A stretch of DNA of 43,989 bases, taken from Puniceicoccaceae bacterium. GTDB lineage: Bacteria > Verrucomicrobiota > Verrucomicrobiia > Opitutales > Coraliomargaritaceae. A model generated the notes under the pieces. It was given only the letters and a program-made list of their open reading frames with translations, made no database searches and was not told where the DNA came from. This document shows positions 10,260 through 20,713 of the stretch, in pieces. Position 1 is the stretch's first letter. Every line of letters begins with the position of its first letter. Where the stretch lies: NCBI GenBank assembly GCA_003331195.1, contig QOOZ01000010.1:1-43989 (forward strand), written 5' to 3'. The translations under genes and the position numbers were made by a program.

Positions 10260-10859
10260 TTACAGGATGCCTTCGATGATTTGGCGAAGCTCAGCATGGG
10301 TGCGGGCAACGGGTAGCTCCGGGCGTTCAATAGTGAGTCGCTCGGGTGGGCAATAGAGTGCTCGGTTGTCAGCTACATCGATCATAGAGAGGTCGTTGTA
10401 AGAATCGCCCGCCGCAAAGGTATCAAATTTGAGCGCCTTGAAGGCTTCGACCGCCTTGCGCTTGTGGTCTTTCAGACGGAGGGCGTAGTCGGCGATGCGA
10501 CCCGACTCATCGATTACTAGATCATGGCAGAATAGAGTGGGGTGCCCGAGCTTGGCCATGAGGGGCCCTACAAATTGGCGGAAAGTGTCGGAAAGGATCA
10601 CAAGGCGCGTCTGCGAGGTGACCCATTCGACGAATTCCGCGGCACCTGGCATCGGATCAAGCGTGCCGATGACTTCCTCGATATCGGTTAGCTTGAAGCC
10701 CTCCTTGTCAAGAATGTCCAAGCGGTAGCGCATGAGCACATCGTAGTCTGGTTCATCGCGAGTGGTGCGCTTGAGCGCCTCGATTCCAGTCTTTTCCGCA
10801 AATGCGATCCAGATTTCGGGAATCAATACTCCCTCTAAGTCGAGACAAACGATATTCAT
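10260..10859 (-). CDS. thrH: Phosphoserine phosphatase / homoserine phosphotransferase ThrH
   Basis: This 199-residue HAD-family enzyme matches ThrH closely along its length. It opens with CLDLEGVLIPEIWIAFAEKTGI, where the nucleophile motif is DLEGVL rather than the usual DxDGT. PDYDVLMRYRLDIL, then VILSDTFRQF (motif II), the KDHKRKAVEAFK lysine region and AAGDSYNDLSM (motif III) follow. ThrH removes phosphate from phosphoserine and can pass it to homoserine, linking serine and threonine synthesis. It is the first gene of the leftward cluster running to the NadR-type kinase, 24 bp before the Dabb gene. Confidence 0.93.
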   Translation of the reverse strand: MNIVCLDLEGVLIPEIWIAFAEKTGIEALKRTTRDEPDYDVLMRYRLDILDKEGFKLTDIEEVIGTLDPMPGAAEFVEWVTSQTRLVILSDTFRQFVGPLMAKLGHPTLFCHDLVIDESGRIADYALRLKDHKRKAVEAFKALKFDTFAAGDSYNDLSMIDVADNRALYCPPERLTIERPELPVARTHAELRQIIEGIL

Positions 10860-10934
10860 TCCTTTAAACCGTCAGAAAGCTCTCTAGAGTCAATCCCTTA
10901 TGACCGTAGTACACACTTGCCACTCATTGGGTCT

Positions 10935-10963
10935 TTGACCATGTTGGCGAACTTTCATATTCT
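10935..10963 (+). promoter_or_regulatory. Sigma-70-type promoter for secA
   Basis: TTGACC (10935-10940) and TATTCT (10958-10963) are separated by exactly 17 bp. They sit about 64 bp before the secA ATG in the divergent thrH-secA gap. Each hexamer differs from consensus by one or two bases. No equally good pair serves the leftward thrH gene. Confidence 0.6.
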
Positions 10964-11026
10964 GGATGTCCTCTGTGAATCCGCAACGCACGCAAATCTC
11001 GTTCTCCAACGCAGTCAACAGGTCTC

Positions 11027-14050
<3,024 letters not shown>

Positions 14051-14119
14051 TTTAGATTAAGAGCAATCCTGTCAGCGCTTAATGCCTTCTTTGGAGCGCT
14101 TTGCCTAAAGGTGCTCGCA

Positions 14120-14431
14120 TTAACTTTTGCTCCTGTAGCTGCCAGGTTGCTTGCTCTTGGCTCGTCGCTTTAAATAGAGCGGCAAGATCTTCTTCTCAAT
14201 AAAGCCAAAGGCGGCGTGTAGTCCATCTGTTTCATAGACGACGCCGATTTCGGCTTCCATTGAAGTGGGCTCACCGAGGGAGGCGAGGAATTGGTTTGAG
14301 GTTATCTGGATGAAGACTTCGGCGCGTTCTTTGTTAGAGATGTCTTTTTGCTTTAGGATCCACTCTCGCGCGAAAAGGGCTAAGACAGCATCGCCGATCC
14401 AAGCTTTTGTCCGTTTGTCCTCTTCGGTCAT
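14120..14431 (-). CDS. Short RNase III-fold domain protein (Mini-III-like)
   Basis: This 103-residue basic protein contains KAWIGDAVLALFAREWIL near its start. That matches the RNase III/Mini-III core motif (…GDAV…L). A second motif, SMEAEIGVVYETDGLHAAFGFI, resembles the FEALIGALYLDGG helix that bears the second metal ligand. The aspartate that normally precedes this helix is replaced by Thr in PTSMEAEIG, so one catalytic position may be lost. There is no double-stranded RNA-binding domain; a KRRAKS basic tail ends the protein. Mini-III enzymes trim 23S rRNA ends in other phyla. It could be a Mini-III homologue or an inactive relative. It lies downstream of clpP on the same strand, after a 101-bp gap. 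Confidence 0.55.
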   Translation of the reverse strand: MTEEDKRTKAWIGDAVLALFAREWILKQKDISNKERAEVFIQITSNQFLASLGEPTSMEAEIGVVYETDGLHAAFGFIEKKILPLYLKRRAKSKQPGSYRSKS

Positions 14432-14532
14432 TTAAAATGGCTATTGGCGCGCGGGCCGCCCTCGTAGCTAAGTGATAGATACCGACCGACTCGAAATGGC
14501 TTCACGATTTTGCGAAGTAACAAACGGAGCGG

Positions 14533-15111
14533 TTAAATTTTTTCGACAATCCCGTCAGCTAGGCCGTATTTGATAGCTTCGTCCGCAGTCATGTAAAAGT
14601 CGCGGTCGGTGTCCTTTTGGATCTTTTCGAGCGGCTGGCTGGAGGAATCGGCGAGGATGGCGTTGAGCTCGTCGCGGAGGCGCTCCATCTCTTGGGCTTG
14701 AATGTGTATGTCGACGGCGACGGCGACCATCTGGCCAGAAATGAGTGGCTGGTGGATGAGCACCCGAGAGTGCGGATAGAGGAAGCGCTTTCCTTTATCT
14801 GCACCGCATAGGAGAATCGAGCCCATGCTGGCAGCCATGCCAGTGACGACGACTTTGATCGGTGAGCTAATCAGCTTCATTGTATCATACACGGCCATCC
14901 CAGCAGTGATTGAGCCGCCAGGGGTGTTGATGTAGAAAGTGATCTCTTGGCCAGGCGCATCCATTTCTAAATACAGTAGCTTCTCCGTGACATCGCGTGC
15001 GGATTTGTCTGACACCTCGCCCCAAAGAAAGACTTTACGCTCTTTGAGGAAGGCCTCTTGGATTTTGATGGATTTTTCTTCTTTATCTTTCGACTTATCT
15101 TTATCGGCCAT
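14533..15111 (-). CDS. clpP: ATP-dependent Clp protease proteolytic subunit ClpP
   Basis: This 192-residue serine protease assembles into the double-heptamer chamber used by ClpX or ClpA/C. The catalytic triad is visible: Ser95 in GMAASMGS, His120 in SRVLIHQP, and Asp171 in TDRDFYMTADEA. The FYINTPGGSITAGMAVYDTM handle region is also clear. The first 13 residues are unusually charged (MADKDKSKDKEEK) and take the place of the usual propeptide. No ClpX gene is adjacent, unlike the common clpP-clpX order. The upstream neighbour is rpiB, 78 bp away on the same strand. Confidence 0.95.
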   Translation of the reverse strand: MADKDKSKDKEEKSIKIQEAFLKERKVFLWGEVSDKSARDVTEKLLYLEMDAPGQEITFYINTPGGSITAGMAVYDTMKLISSPIKVVVTGMAASMGSILLCGADKGKRFLYPHSRVLIHQPLISGQMVAVAVDIHIQAQEMERLRDELNAILADSSSQPLEKIQKDTDRDFYMTADEAIKYGLADGIVEKI

Positions 15112-15189
15112 AGGAAATTTGTGTTTAAATAAACTTAAAGCAATAGGAGAGCACAGCTAGCGCAGGTTTCAAGCCGGGATTGAAATGAA

Positions 15190-15633
15190 TTAGCCTTCGA
15201 TCTTAGTGACGCGGCGTTCGTGTCGGCCGCCTTCGAAGTCTGCGTCAAGCCAGATACCGACGATCTTTAGGGCTAAGACTTCGGGGACGGGACGGGCGCC
15301 CATAGAGATGCAGTTGGCCTTGTTATGAGTCTTGGTCGCATTCGCTGACCACTCATCCCAGCAGAGACCGCAGCGAACGCCTTTAACCTTGTTGGCTACC
15401 ATAGCTTCGCCGTTGCCAGAGCCACCGAGCACGATCCCGCAGTCGGCTTGGCCGGAAGCGATTGCTTCGGCGGCGGGACGAATGAAGTCCGGGTAGTCGC
15501 AGGGTTCGTCGGAGTCACAACCAAAGTCGATGACGGTGTGTCCGCGCTGTTTCAAGAAAGCGATGATCGGTGCTTTAAGTGGAAAGCCCGCGTGGTCGGT
15601 GCCGATAGAAATGGTTAGGGGTTTAGCTGACAT
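15190..15633 (-). CDS. rpiB: Ribose 5-phosphate isomerase B (Glu-type active site)
   Basis: This 147-residue RpiB/LacAB-family isomerase interconverts ribose 5-phosphate and ribulose 5-phosphate. The start ISIGTDHAGFPLK holds the phosphate-binding His. The key loop reads GGSGNGEAMVANKVKG: the usual active-site Cys of the E. coli type (CGTGIG) is absent and a Glu stands in GNGE, as in the Mycobacterium tuberculosis type, where Glu acts as the base. The C-terminal basic run GGRHERRV is typical. The frame is open upstream to 15693, but the ATG at 15633 (MSAKPLTISIG) is chosen because it lies at the family start and avoids overlap with the MFS gene. It probably shares a transcript with that transporter. 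Confidence 0.9.
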   Translation of the reverse strand: MSAKPLTISIGTDHAGFPLKAPIIAFLKQRGHTVIDFGCDSDEPCDYPDFIRPAAEAIASGQADCGIVLGGSGNGEAMVANKVKGVRCGLCWDEWSANATKTHNKANCISMGARPVPEVLALKIVGIWLDADFEGGRHERRVTKIEG

Positions 15634-15692
15634 TGTGTGATAGATAAAGCGGGAGATTTTGCCCAGAGCAATACGGAATCTTTTAATTTGCA

Positions 15693-16913
15693 TTAGCAGA
15701 GGATTGATCCCTCGGCCGTCTCTCGTAAACGCGTATGCCCGCGGATGAGTTCGAACAGTATGATTGATACTATAATTAGAATCATCCCAATGATAGCAAC
15801 CATAGCTGGGCTAGAGCTACTGAGAATGGCATAGCCAATAAAGGGGGCGAGCGAACCGCGCAGGCCGGTCAGTGCCATATGGATACTCATGTAGGAGGAG
15901 GCTTTTTCTTCAGGCGCAATTTTAGTCACCCAGAGACTCCAAAAGATTTTACCACCCCCGAACGCAAGGCCTTGGAGAGCCATTGCAAGACCGAGAACAT
16001 AGATATTAGTCGTAAAAAAGAAGAATCCGATGCTAGCGAGAAAGAACAGGTTGAGCAGGTTGCGCGTGCTCACAAAGTGGAGGCGGTCGAAAAAGCGCCC
16101 CCACATGCGGGTGCTGAGCATACGAGCGGCGGAGGGCACCACTAGCATGAGCACGGCTATCGTTGTATTGCTGGCATTGACACCAAACTTTGGATTAGCT
16201 AGATACTCTATGCGAACGGGGAGAGCGATAAGGTTGCCCATGCCGAGGAGCATCCAGCAGCCAAGGATGAAGCCGAAGAAGCGATCTTTCCAAATCAGGC
16301 TGAAGCTTTGCCAAGGGTTCCCTACATTATCGCGAGAGAGGTAGCTGCTAGGAATTCTGGCGCAGGCCACTGCCGAGATGCCGCAGGCGACGACCATGAC
16401 GGCGAAGATCCAGCGATAGGCTTCGATCTTTAGGTCAAGTAAGCGCCCCCCTATCACGGCGAAACCAATTGAAAAGAGCGCGGTCAAAATGAATGGCCAG
16501 GTCATACGACTACCCCTCTCCGCGCGGGTGTAGTTCTCCGTGTAGATTTGCAGCATTAGGGGGCCTTGCTGTACGGCAGCGACCTGACTCAAGACGGCGA
16601 AAAGCGTGAAAAAGAGGAGCGATTGAACGATGCTTGCGCCTAACAGCAACAAGGTTGCCGTAGCCAAGATGAAGGTGCAACTTAAGCTCGGGCGGGCGCG
16701 GAAGTTGGCGGCGAGATAGAGCGTGATCGGCGTGAGGAGGAAACCAATGGGGGCGGCACCCGCGATGAAGGCCTTGTGCGTTTCGCTTGCTTCGAAGTAG
16801 CGGATGGCGATGACAAGCGCGAAGGTCGCCCAACCTGCTTCTAGGATACCCGCAAGCGGCGCACGCAGCAGGTCGTTGCGATAGGTCGCAGTCGCTTTTT
16901 TTGCGGTGGTCAT
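15693..16913 (-). CDS. MFS transporter, 12 predicted helices
   Basis: This 406-residue hydrophobic protein has about twelve membrane spans in two halves, with a cytoplasmic loop near the middle (SSYLSRDNVGNPWQSFSLIWKDR). The helical order and the GKIFWSLWVTKIAP segment fit the major facilitator superfamily. A solute cannot be assigned. It ends 60 bp before rpiB on the same strand, which hints at a pentose or sugar connection, but this is inference. The ATG at 16913 is followed by a short basic N-terminus (MTTAKKATATYRND). Confidence 0.8.
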   Translation of the reverse strand: MTTAKKATATYRNDLLRAPLAGILEAGWATFALVIAIRYFEASETHKAFIAGAAPIGFLLTPITLYLAANFRARPSLSCTFILATATLLLLGASIVQSLLFFTLFAVLSQVAAVQQGPLMLQIYTENYTRAERGSRMTWPFILTALFSIGFAVIGGRLLDLKIEAYRWIFAVMVVACGISAVACARIPSSYLSRDNVGNPWQSFSLIWKDRFFGFILGCWMLLGMGNLIALPVRIEYLANPKFGVNASNTTIAVLMLVVPSAARMLSTRMWGRFFDRLHFVSTRNLLNLFFLASIGFFFFTTNIYVLGLAMALQGLAFGGGKIFWSLWVTKIAPEEKASSYMSIHMALTGLRGSLAPFIGYAILSSSSPAMVAIIGMILIIVSIILFELIRGHTRLRETAEGSILC

Positions 16914-17066
16914 GCCATGAAATAAGACTGCATTTGTCCTAGGCCCAAGTCTGTATGCTTGAAAACGGTGCAGTTCTCAAAGCAACCGATTTTGATTCCA
17001 GATGTTTTAAGCTTGAGAGTGCGCGTATGGTCGGATTCGCCGGCGATATCTGAATCTTTTGCAAGA

Positions 17067-18053
17067 CTACTTGCTCCACTCCAGCATACGCTTGATCGGT
17101 GCATAGGCTTGAAGGCGGATGTCTTCGGGCATCTCGATTTGGGGCGACATGTCGCGAAGGCAGTCGCGCAACTTTTCGATAGTATTCATTTTCATATAAC
17201 GGCAATCGTTGCACGCACAAGTGTCCGTGGGGCCAGCGATGAAAGTCTTATCTGGGATCTCGCGCTGGAGGCGATGGATCATCCCAGTCTCTGTCACGAC
17301 GATGATTTTATCGGCTTCACAATCTTGGCAGAAACCGATCATCTTTTCGGTGCTGCAGACCTCATCCGCATTATCGCGAACAGTTTCAGTGCACTCTGGA
17401 TGAGCGACGACGAGGGCGTCGGGGAACTTTAACTTTAGACGTTCGATGGCTTGCTGAGTAAAGAGCACATGGGCATAACATGAGCCTGGCCAGAGCTGCA
17501 TGGCGCGGCCAGTCTGCTTACTCACCCATTGGCCGAGGTTTTGATCGGGCACGAAGAGGATGTCGCGATCAGCAGGCACTTTGCCGACAATTTTCATGGC
17601 GTTTCCGCTTGTGCAAATCACATCTGAGAGTGCTTTAACTGCGGCCGAGCAATTGATGTAGGCGACGACGTAAACATTGGGATGGGCCTCCTTGTAGGCG
17701 GCTAACTTTTCGGCAGGGCAGGAGTCTGAAAGCGAACAGCCTGCGGCCATCTCGGGAAGGAGTACTGGCTTGTTTGGATTGACGATTTTAGCGGTTTCCG
17801 CCATGAAGTGGACGCCGCAGAAAACGATGCAATCGGTGTCGGCTTGCTCTGCCTTGTAGGCGAGTCCGAGTGAGTCGCCCACATAGTCGGCCACTCGCTG
17901 GATCGCATCAATCTGGTAGTTGTGCGCGAGGATCAGTGCCTTACGTTCTTTCTTAAGAGTAAGCACTTCTTCTTGGATCGCAGTGAGTGGTGCTTCATCG
18001 CCCTGCTTTGGGGCGAAGACCATTGGTTCGTAGTTGAGAGTCGCGGTAGCCAT
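17067..18053 (-). CDS. nadA: Quinolinate synthase NadA
   Basis: This 328-residue iron-sulphur enzyme condenses iminoaspartate with dihydroxyacetone phosphate to give quinolinate in de novo NAD synthesis. Characteristic segments are LILAHNYQ (about 41-47), CGVHFMAETAKI, MAAGCSLSD with Cys106, VVAHPEC with Cys221, and the C-terminal CACNDCRYMKMNT that supplies the third cluster cysteine. The frame is open to 18131, but the ATG at 18053 (MATATLNYEP) is used: upstream residues are unlike the family and lie in the direct repeat shared with the dps side. nadB and nadC are not in the window. Its start codon region is duplicated 5685 bp away at the far end of the cassette. Confidence 0.93.
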   Translation of the reverse strand: MATATLNYEPMVFAPKQGDEAPLTAIQEEVLTLKKERKALILAHNYQIDAIQRVADYVGDSLGLAYKAEQADTDCIVFCGVHFMAETAKIVNPNKPVLLPEMAAGCSLSDSCPAEKLAAYKEAHPNVYVVAYINCSAAVKALSDVICTSGNAMKIVGKVPADRDILFVPDQNLGQWVSKQTGRAMQLWPGSCYAHVLFTQQAIERLKLKFPDALVVAHPECTETVRDNADEVCSTEKMIGFCQDCEADKIIVVTETGMIHRLQREIPDKTFIAGPTDTCACNDCRYMKMNTIEKLRDCLRDMSPQIEMPEDIRLQAYAPIKRMLEWSK

Positions 18054-18193
18054 GGCTTTAAGATTAGATAATCGAAAGTCGAGCGCATCTGCGACGAAGT
18101 CAAGCAGGCGAATTCGATACAAGGTTTGCATCTGGTTTGATCTTACTTACAAAACACATAACAAAAATGAAAGATATTGAGCCATCTGAAAAA
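18045..18193. repeat. Left copy of a ~150-bp direct repeat (nadA start, nadA-dps spacer, dps start)
   Basis: This segment matches 23730-23879 at a constant offset of 5685 bp up to about 18135, with one 1-bp indel further right. The core 18076-18114 is identical over 39 bp, and 18076-18135 has two mismatches in 60. On the nadA side (18045-18075) seven of 31 positions differ. On the dps side, divergence rises again and the first nine dps-like codons differ at four of 27 positions or more. This copy is joined to the intact nadA gene and ends in a broken dps start. Confidence 0.85.
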
Positions 18194-18265
18194 TATACTT
18201 ACCGCCCACTACATGGCGAAAAATCTATCAATATCGTCGAATTGTCTAATGATCTATTTGGTTAA
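18167..18265 (+). pseudogene. Broken second dps start (32-codon remnant)
   Basis: An ATG at 18167, in the left repeat, begins MKDIEPSEK, against MKNFEPSDK for the intact dps at 23853; six of nine residues agree and the rest are conservative changes. After that the frame reads YTYRPLHGEKSINIVELSND and stops at 18263-18265, with no likeness to Dps or to any family recognised. It is best read as a truncated dps N-terminus joined to foreign DNA. It is not likely to make a functional protein, although a short peptide cannot be excluded. Confidence 0.45.
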
Positions 18266-18289
18266 TTGTACTATCCTTTTCAGATCAAG

Positions 18290-20713
18290 ATGAGGGGGAC
18301 AAAATCGTTTGCTGTATGGTTTGCGACTGCCGCGTGCTGTGTCTTTATGGCGGGGCATGTTTCGGCCCGTGAGGTGGTGGACGGTAATTTTGGTTGGAAA
18401 TTCCACCGAGCCGACGGAGATCCAGCGGTTTTCTCCGCCACTTCGTTTGATGATCGTGAATGGCGCGTATTGGATCTGCCTCATGACTACCAGATCGAGC
18501 AGCCATGGGCTGAGCCAACGGATGAGCAAAAGCGGAGGGAAAAAAGACAGCAGCCGTTCGTTGCCCGCGGTTTTAAGGAACTGGGTATCGGGTGGTATCG
18601 CAAAGACCTGAAGATCGACCCTGACTGGAGAGGGAAGCATGTGCTACTGGATGTCGGCGGCATCATGTATGTTGGCGATGTCTGGCTGAACGGGAAGAAG
18701 GTCGGCAGCAATGAATACGGCTATCTGGGTGGCGAGTATGACCTGACGGAACACCTAGACTGGGGTGGCAGGAACGTTGTTGCCATCCGCGCCGACAACA
18801 CCCTGCATTCACGCTGGTATACGGGCGGCGGATTGTATCGTAAAGTAGACCTTGTTGTGAAAGAGCCTGTGTCCGTTGCGCGTCATGGGGTATTTGTCTC
18901 AACGCCGGAAATTACCGGCAGGCAAGCGGTGGTTAGGGTACAGGTTGAGTTGGATAATCTGTCGGGGAAAAACCAGCAGGTAACGCTTGCTATACGCCTT
19001 CTGTCCCCTGCCGGAAAGCCGGTGGCCAAGGGTAACGCAGGTATGCAGCTGAAGGGCATATGCGCTACTTCAACCATGATGCTTAATGTCAGTGAGCCAC
19101 AGCTTTGGTCAACGGAAACGCCAGACCTTTACACCGCCGAAGTAACTGTAAAACACGCTGGCAATGTATTGGATAGAATATCTGAGCGCTTTGGAATCCG
19201 CACAATAGAGTGGAAGCCCGAACAGGGAATGCTACTCAATGGCAAAAGGGTCAAGTTCCATGGGGTGAATGTGCACCATTCCTTTGGTGCCCTGGGGGCA
19301 GCCAACTATGAAGCGGCCATTGAAAAACGGTTTGAGGTCCTGAAAGAGATGGGTGTTAACGGGATCCGCCTAGCACATAACCCGTATGCCGAATCCTTCT
19401 ATGAGCTAGCAGACCAACATGGGATCTTGCTTGTGGATGAGCTGTTTGATAAATGGGAGGGGCAGGGTAGCAACTATCGCGTCGATTTCTTCGATACGAT
19501 TATCCCGTGGGCCAGTGAGGAGTGGATTAAGCAGTCCCGCAACCATCCCTCAGTTATACTATACAGCCTGGGTAATGAGATCTGGACCCACCAGATTAAA
19601 AACAGGGGTAAACTCAAGGGGTGGGGCGTGCCCATCTATAATCTGCTGAAAGAAGAATGTCTTAAATACGATGATACGCGCAAATTCACGGTAGGCCTCT
19701 ATCCTGCCCGCGAAAGCGGGATGGGCAAGCAGGATGAGGGTTATGAAAAAAGCAAGCCGGCGGAAATGGCCTTTGTTTCGGATATCATGAGTCAGAACTA
19801 TTTGTATCAATGGTTTTTCTCCGACCGGGAAACGTATCCAGATTGGCTCTTTTTCCAGAGCGAAGCAACCACTGTTGGGATGGGTAGAAACTATTTTGGA
19901 ATGCCGGAGGAAGCCATCGGGTTGGCCTACTGGGGGGCCATCATGTATGTCGGGGAGAGTTTCGGCTGGCCGCAAAAAGGCTGGATGAATTCGGTGATCG
20001 ACCTTTCATTGGAAAAGCGCCCGCAGTTCCACTATATCCGTAGTTATTATAGCGATGAACCCATGGTGCACATAGGTATCTACGAGGAAGAGGTAAAACT
20101 GGTGCTTTGGAACGATGTTGAATTGGGCATGGCTCAGATGAACGAAAATTGGAACCGTCCTTTGAACAGTCGCGTTAAAATGGATGTCTGGACTAATGCC
20201 GAGGAAGTGGAACTGTTTCTGAATGGACGTTCTTTAGGGACAAAAGCGAACCTGCTGGATGATCCTGGCCAACGAAATAAAACAACGTGGCAGGTGGATT
20301 ATGAGCCGGGTGTGTTGAAGGCCGTTGCAAGAACCAAGGGTAAGTTTGTTGCTGAACATGTGGTTGAGACGGTCGGAGAAGCCGTGGCATTGAAACTTGA
20401 AGCTGATAATCAGGATTGGACGAGCGATGGTTTTGATCTGCAACACATCCGTATCAGTGCCGTAGATAACCATGCACGCACCGTCTTTGACGCAAAAGAG
20501 TTGGTTAAGTTCAGCGTAGAGGGTCCGGCAAGATTGATCGGCGTAGATAACGGTGATATGATGACGGATGAACTTCACGTCGCCAAAGAGCGCAGTCTTC
20601 ACCGGGGAACGGCTCTGGCCATTCTCAGGGCTGGTCGTGAACCGGGCAGGGTAACTTTTACCGCGGATGCGGAAGGCTTTGAGCCGATAGCACTTACTTT
20701 TGAGGTAAAATAA
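18290..20713 (+). CDS. Secreted glycoside hydrolase family 2 protein (beta-galactosidase-like)
   Basis: This 807-residue protein has a signal peptide (MRGTKSF... to HVSA), then the GH2 order: sugar-binding jelly roll (about 25-185), an Ig-like beta-sandwich (about 190-300), and a TIM barrel (about 305-600). The C-terminal beta domains are of DUF4982/GH2-C type. The acid/base is Glu430 in LYSLGNEIW and the nucleophile is probably Glu525 in FFQSEATT. NGIRLAHNPY is the usual barrel motif. It should remove a beta-linked galactose or related residue in the periplasm or outside; the sugar is inferred only. The ATG at 18290 is preferred over an upstream TTG because it begins the signal peptide. Its stop overlaps the next gene's ATG by one base (TAATG). 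Confidence 0.88.
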   Translation: MRGTKSFAVWFATAACCVFMAGHVSAREVVDGNFGWKFHRADGDPAVFSATSFDDREWRVLDLPHDYQIEQPWAEPTDEQKRREKRQQPFVARGFKELGIGWYRKDLKIDPDWRGKHVLLDVGGIMYVGDVWLNGKKVGSNEYGYLGGEYDLTEHLDWGGRNVVAIRADNTLHSRWYTGGGLYRKVDLVVKEPVSVARHGVFVSTPEITGRQAVVRVQVELDNLSGKNQQVTLAIRLLSPAGKPVAKGNAGMQLKGICATSTMMLNVSEPQLWSTETPDLYTAEVTVKHAGNVLDRISERFGIRTIEWKPEQGMLLNGKRVKFHGVNVHHSFGALGAANYEAAIEKRFEVLKEMGVNGIRLAHNPYAESFYELADQHGILLVDELFDKWEGQGSNYRVDFFDTIIPWASEEWIKQSRNHPSVILYSLGNEIWTHQIKNRGKLKGWGVPIYNLLKEECLKYDDTRKFTVGLYPARESGMGKQDEGYEKSKPAEMAFVSDIMSQNYLYQWFFSDRETYPDWLFFQSEATTVGMGRNYFGMPEEAIGLAYWGAIMYVGESFGWPQKGWMNSVIDLSLEKRPQFHYIRSYYSDEPMVHIGIYEEEVKLVLWNDVELGMAQMNENWNRPLNSRVKMDVWTNAEEVELFLNGRSLGTKANLLDDPGQRNKTTWQVDYEPGVLKAVARTKGKFVAEHVVETVGEAVALKLEADNQDWTSDGFDLQHIRISAVDNHARTVFDAKELVKFSVEGPARLIGVDNGDMMTDELHVAKERSLHRGTALAILRAGREPGRVTFTADAEGFEPIALTFEVK

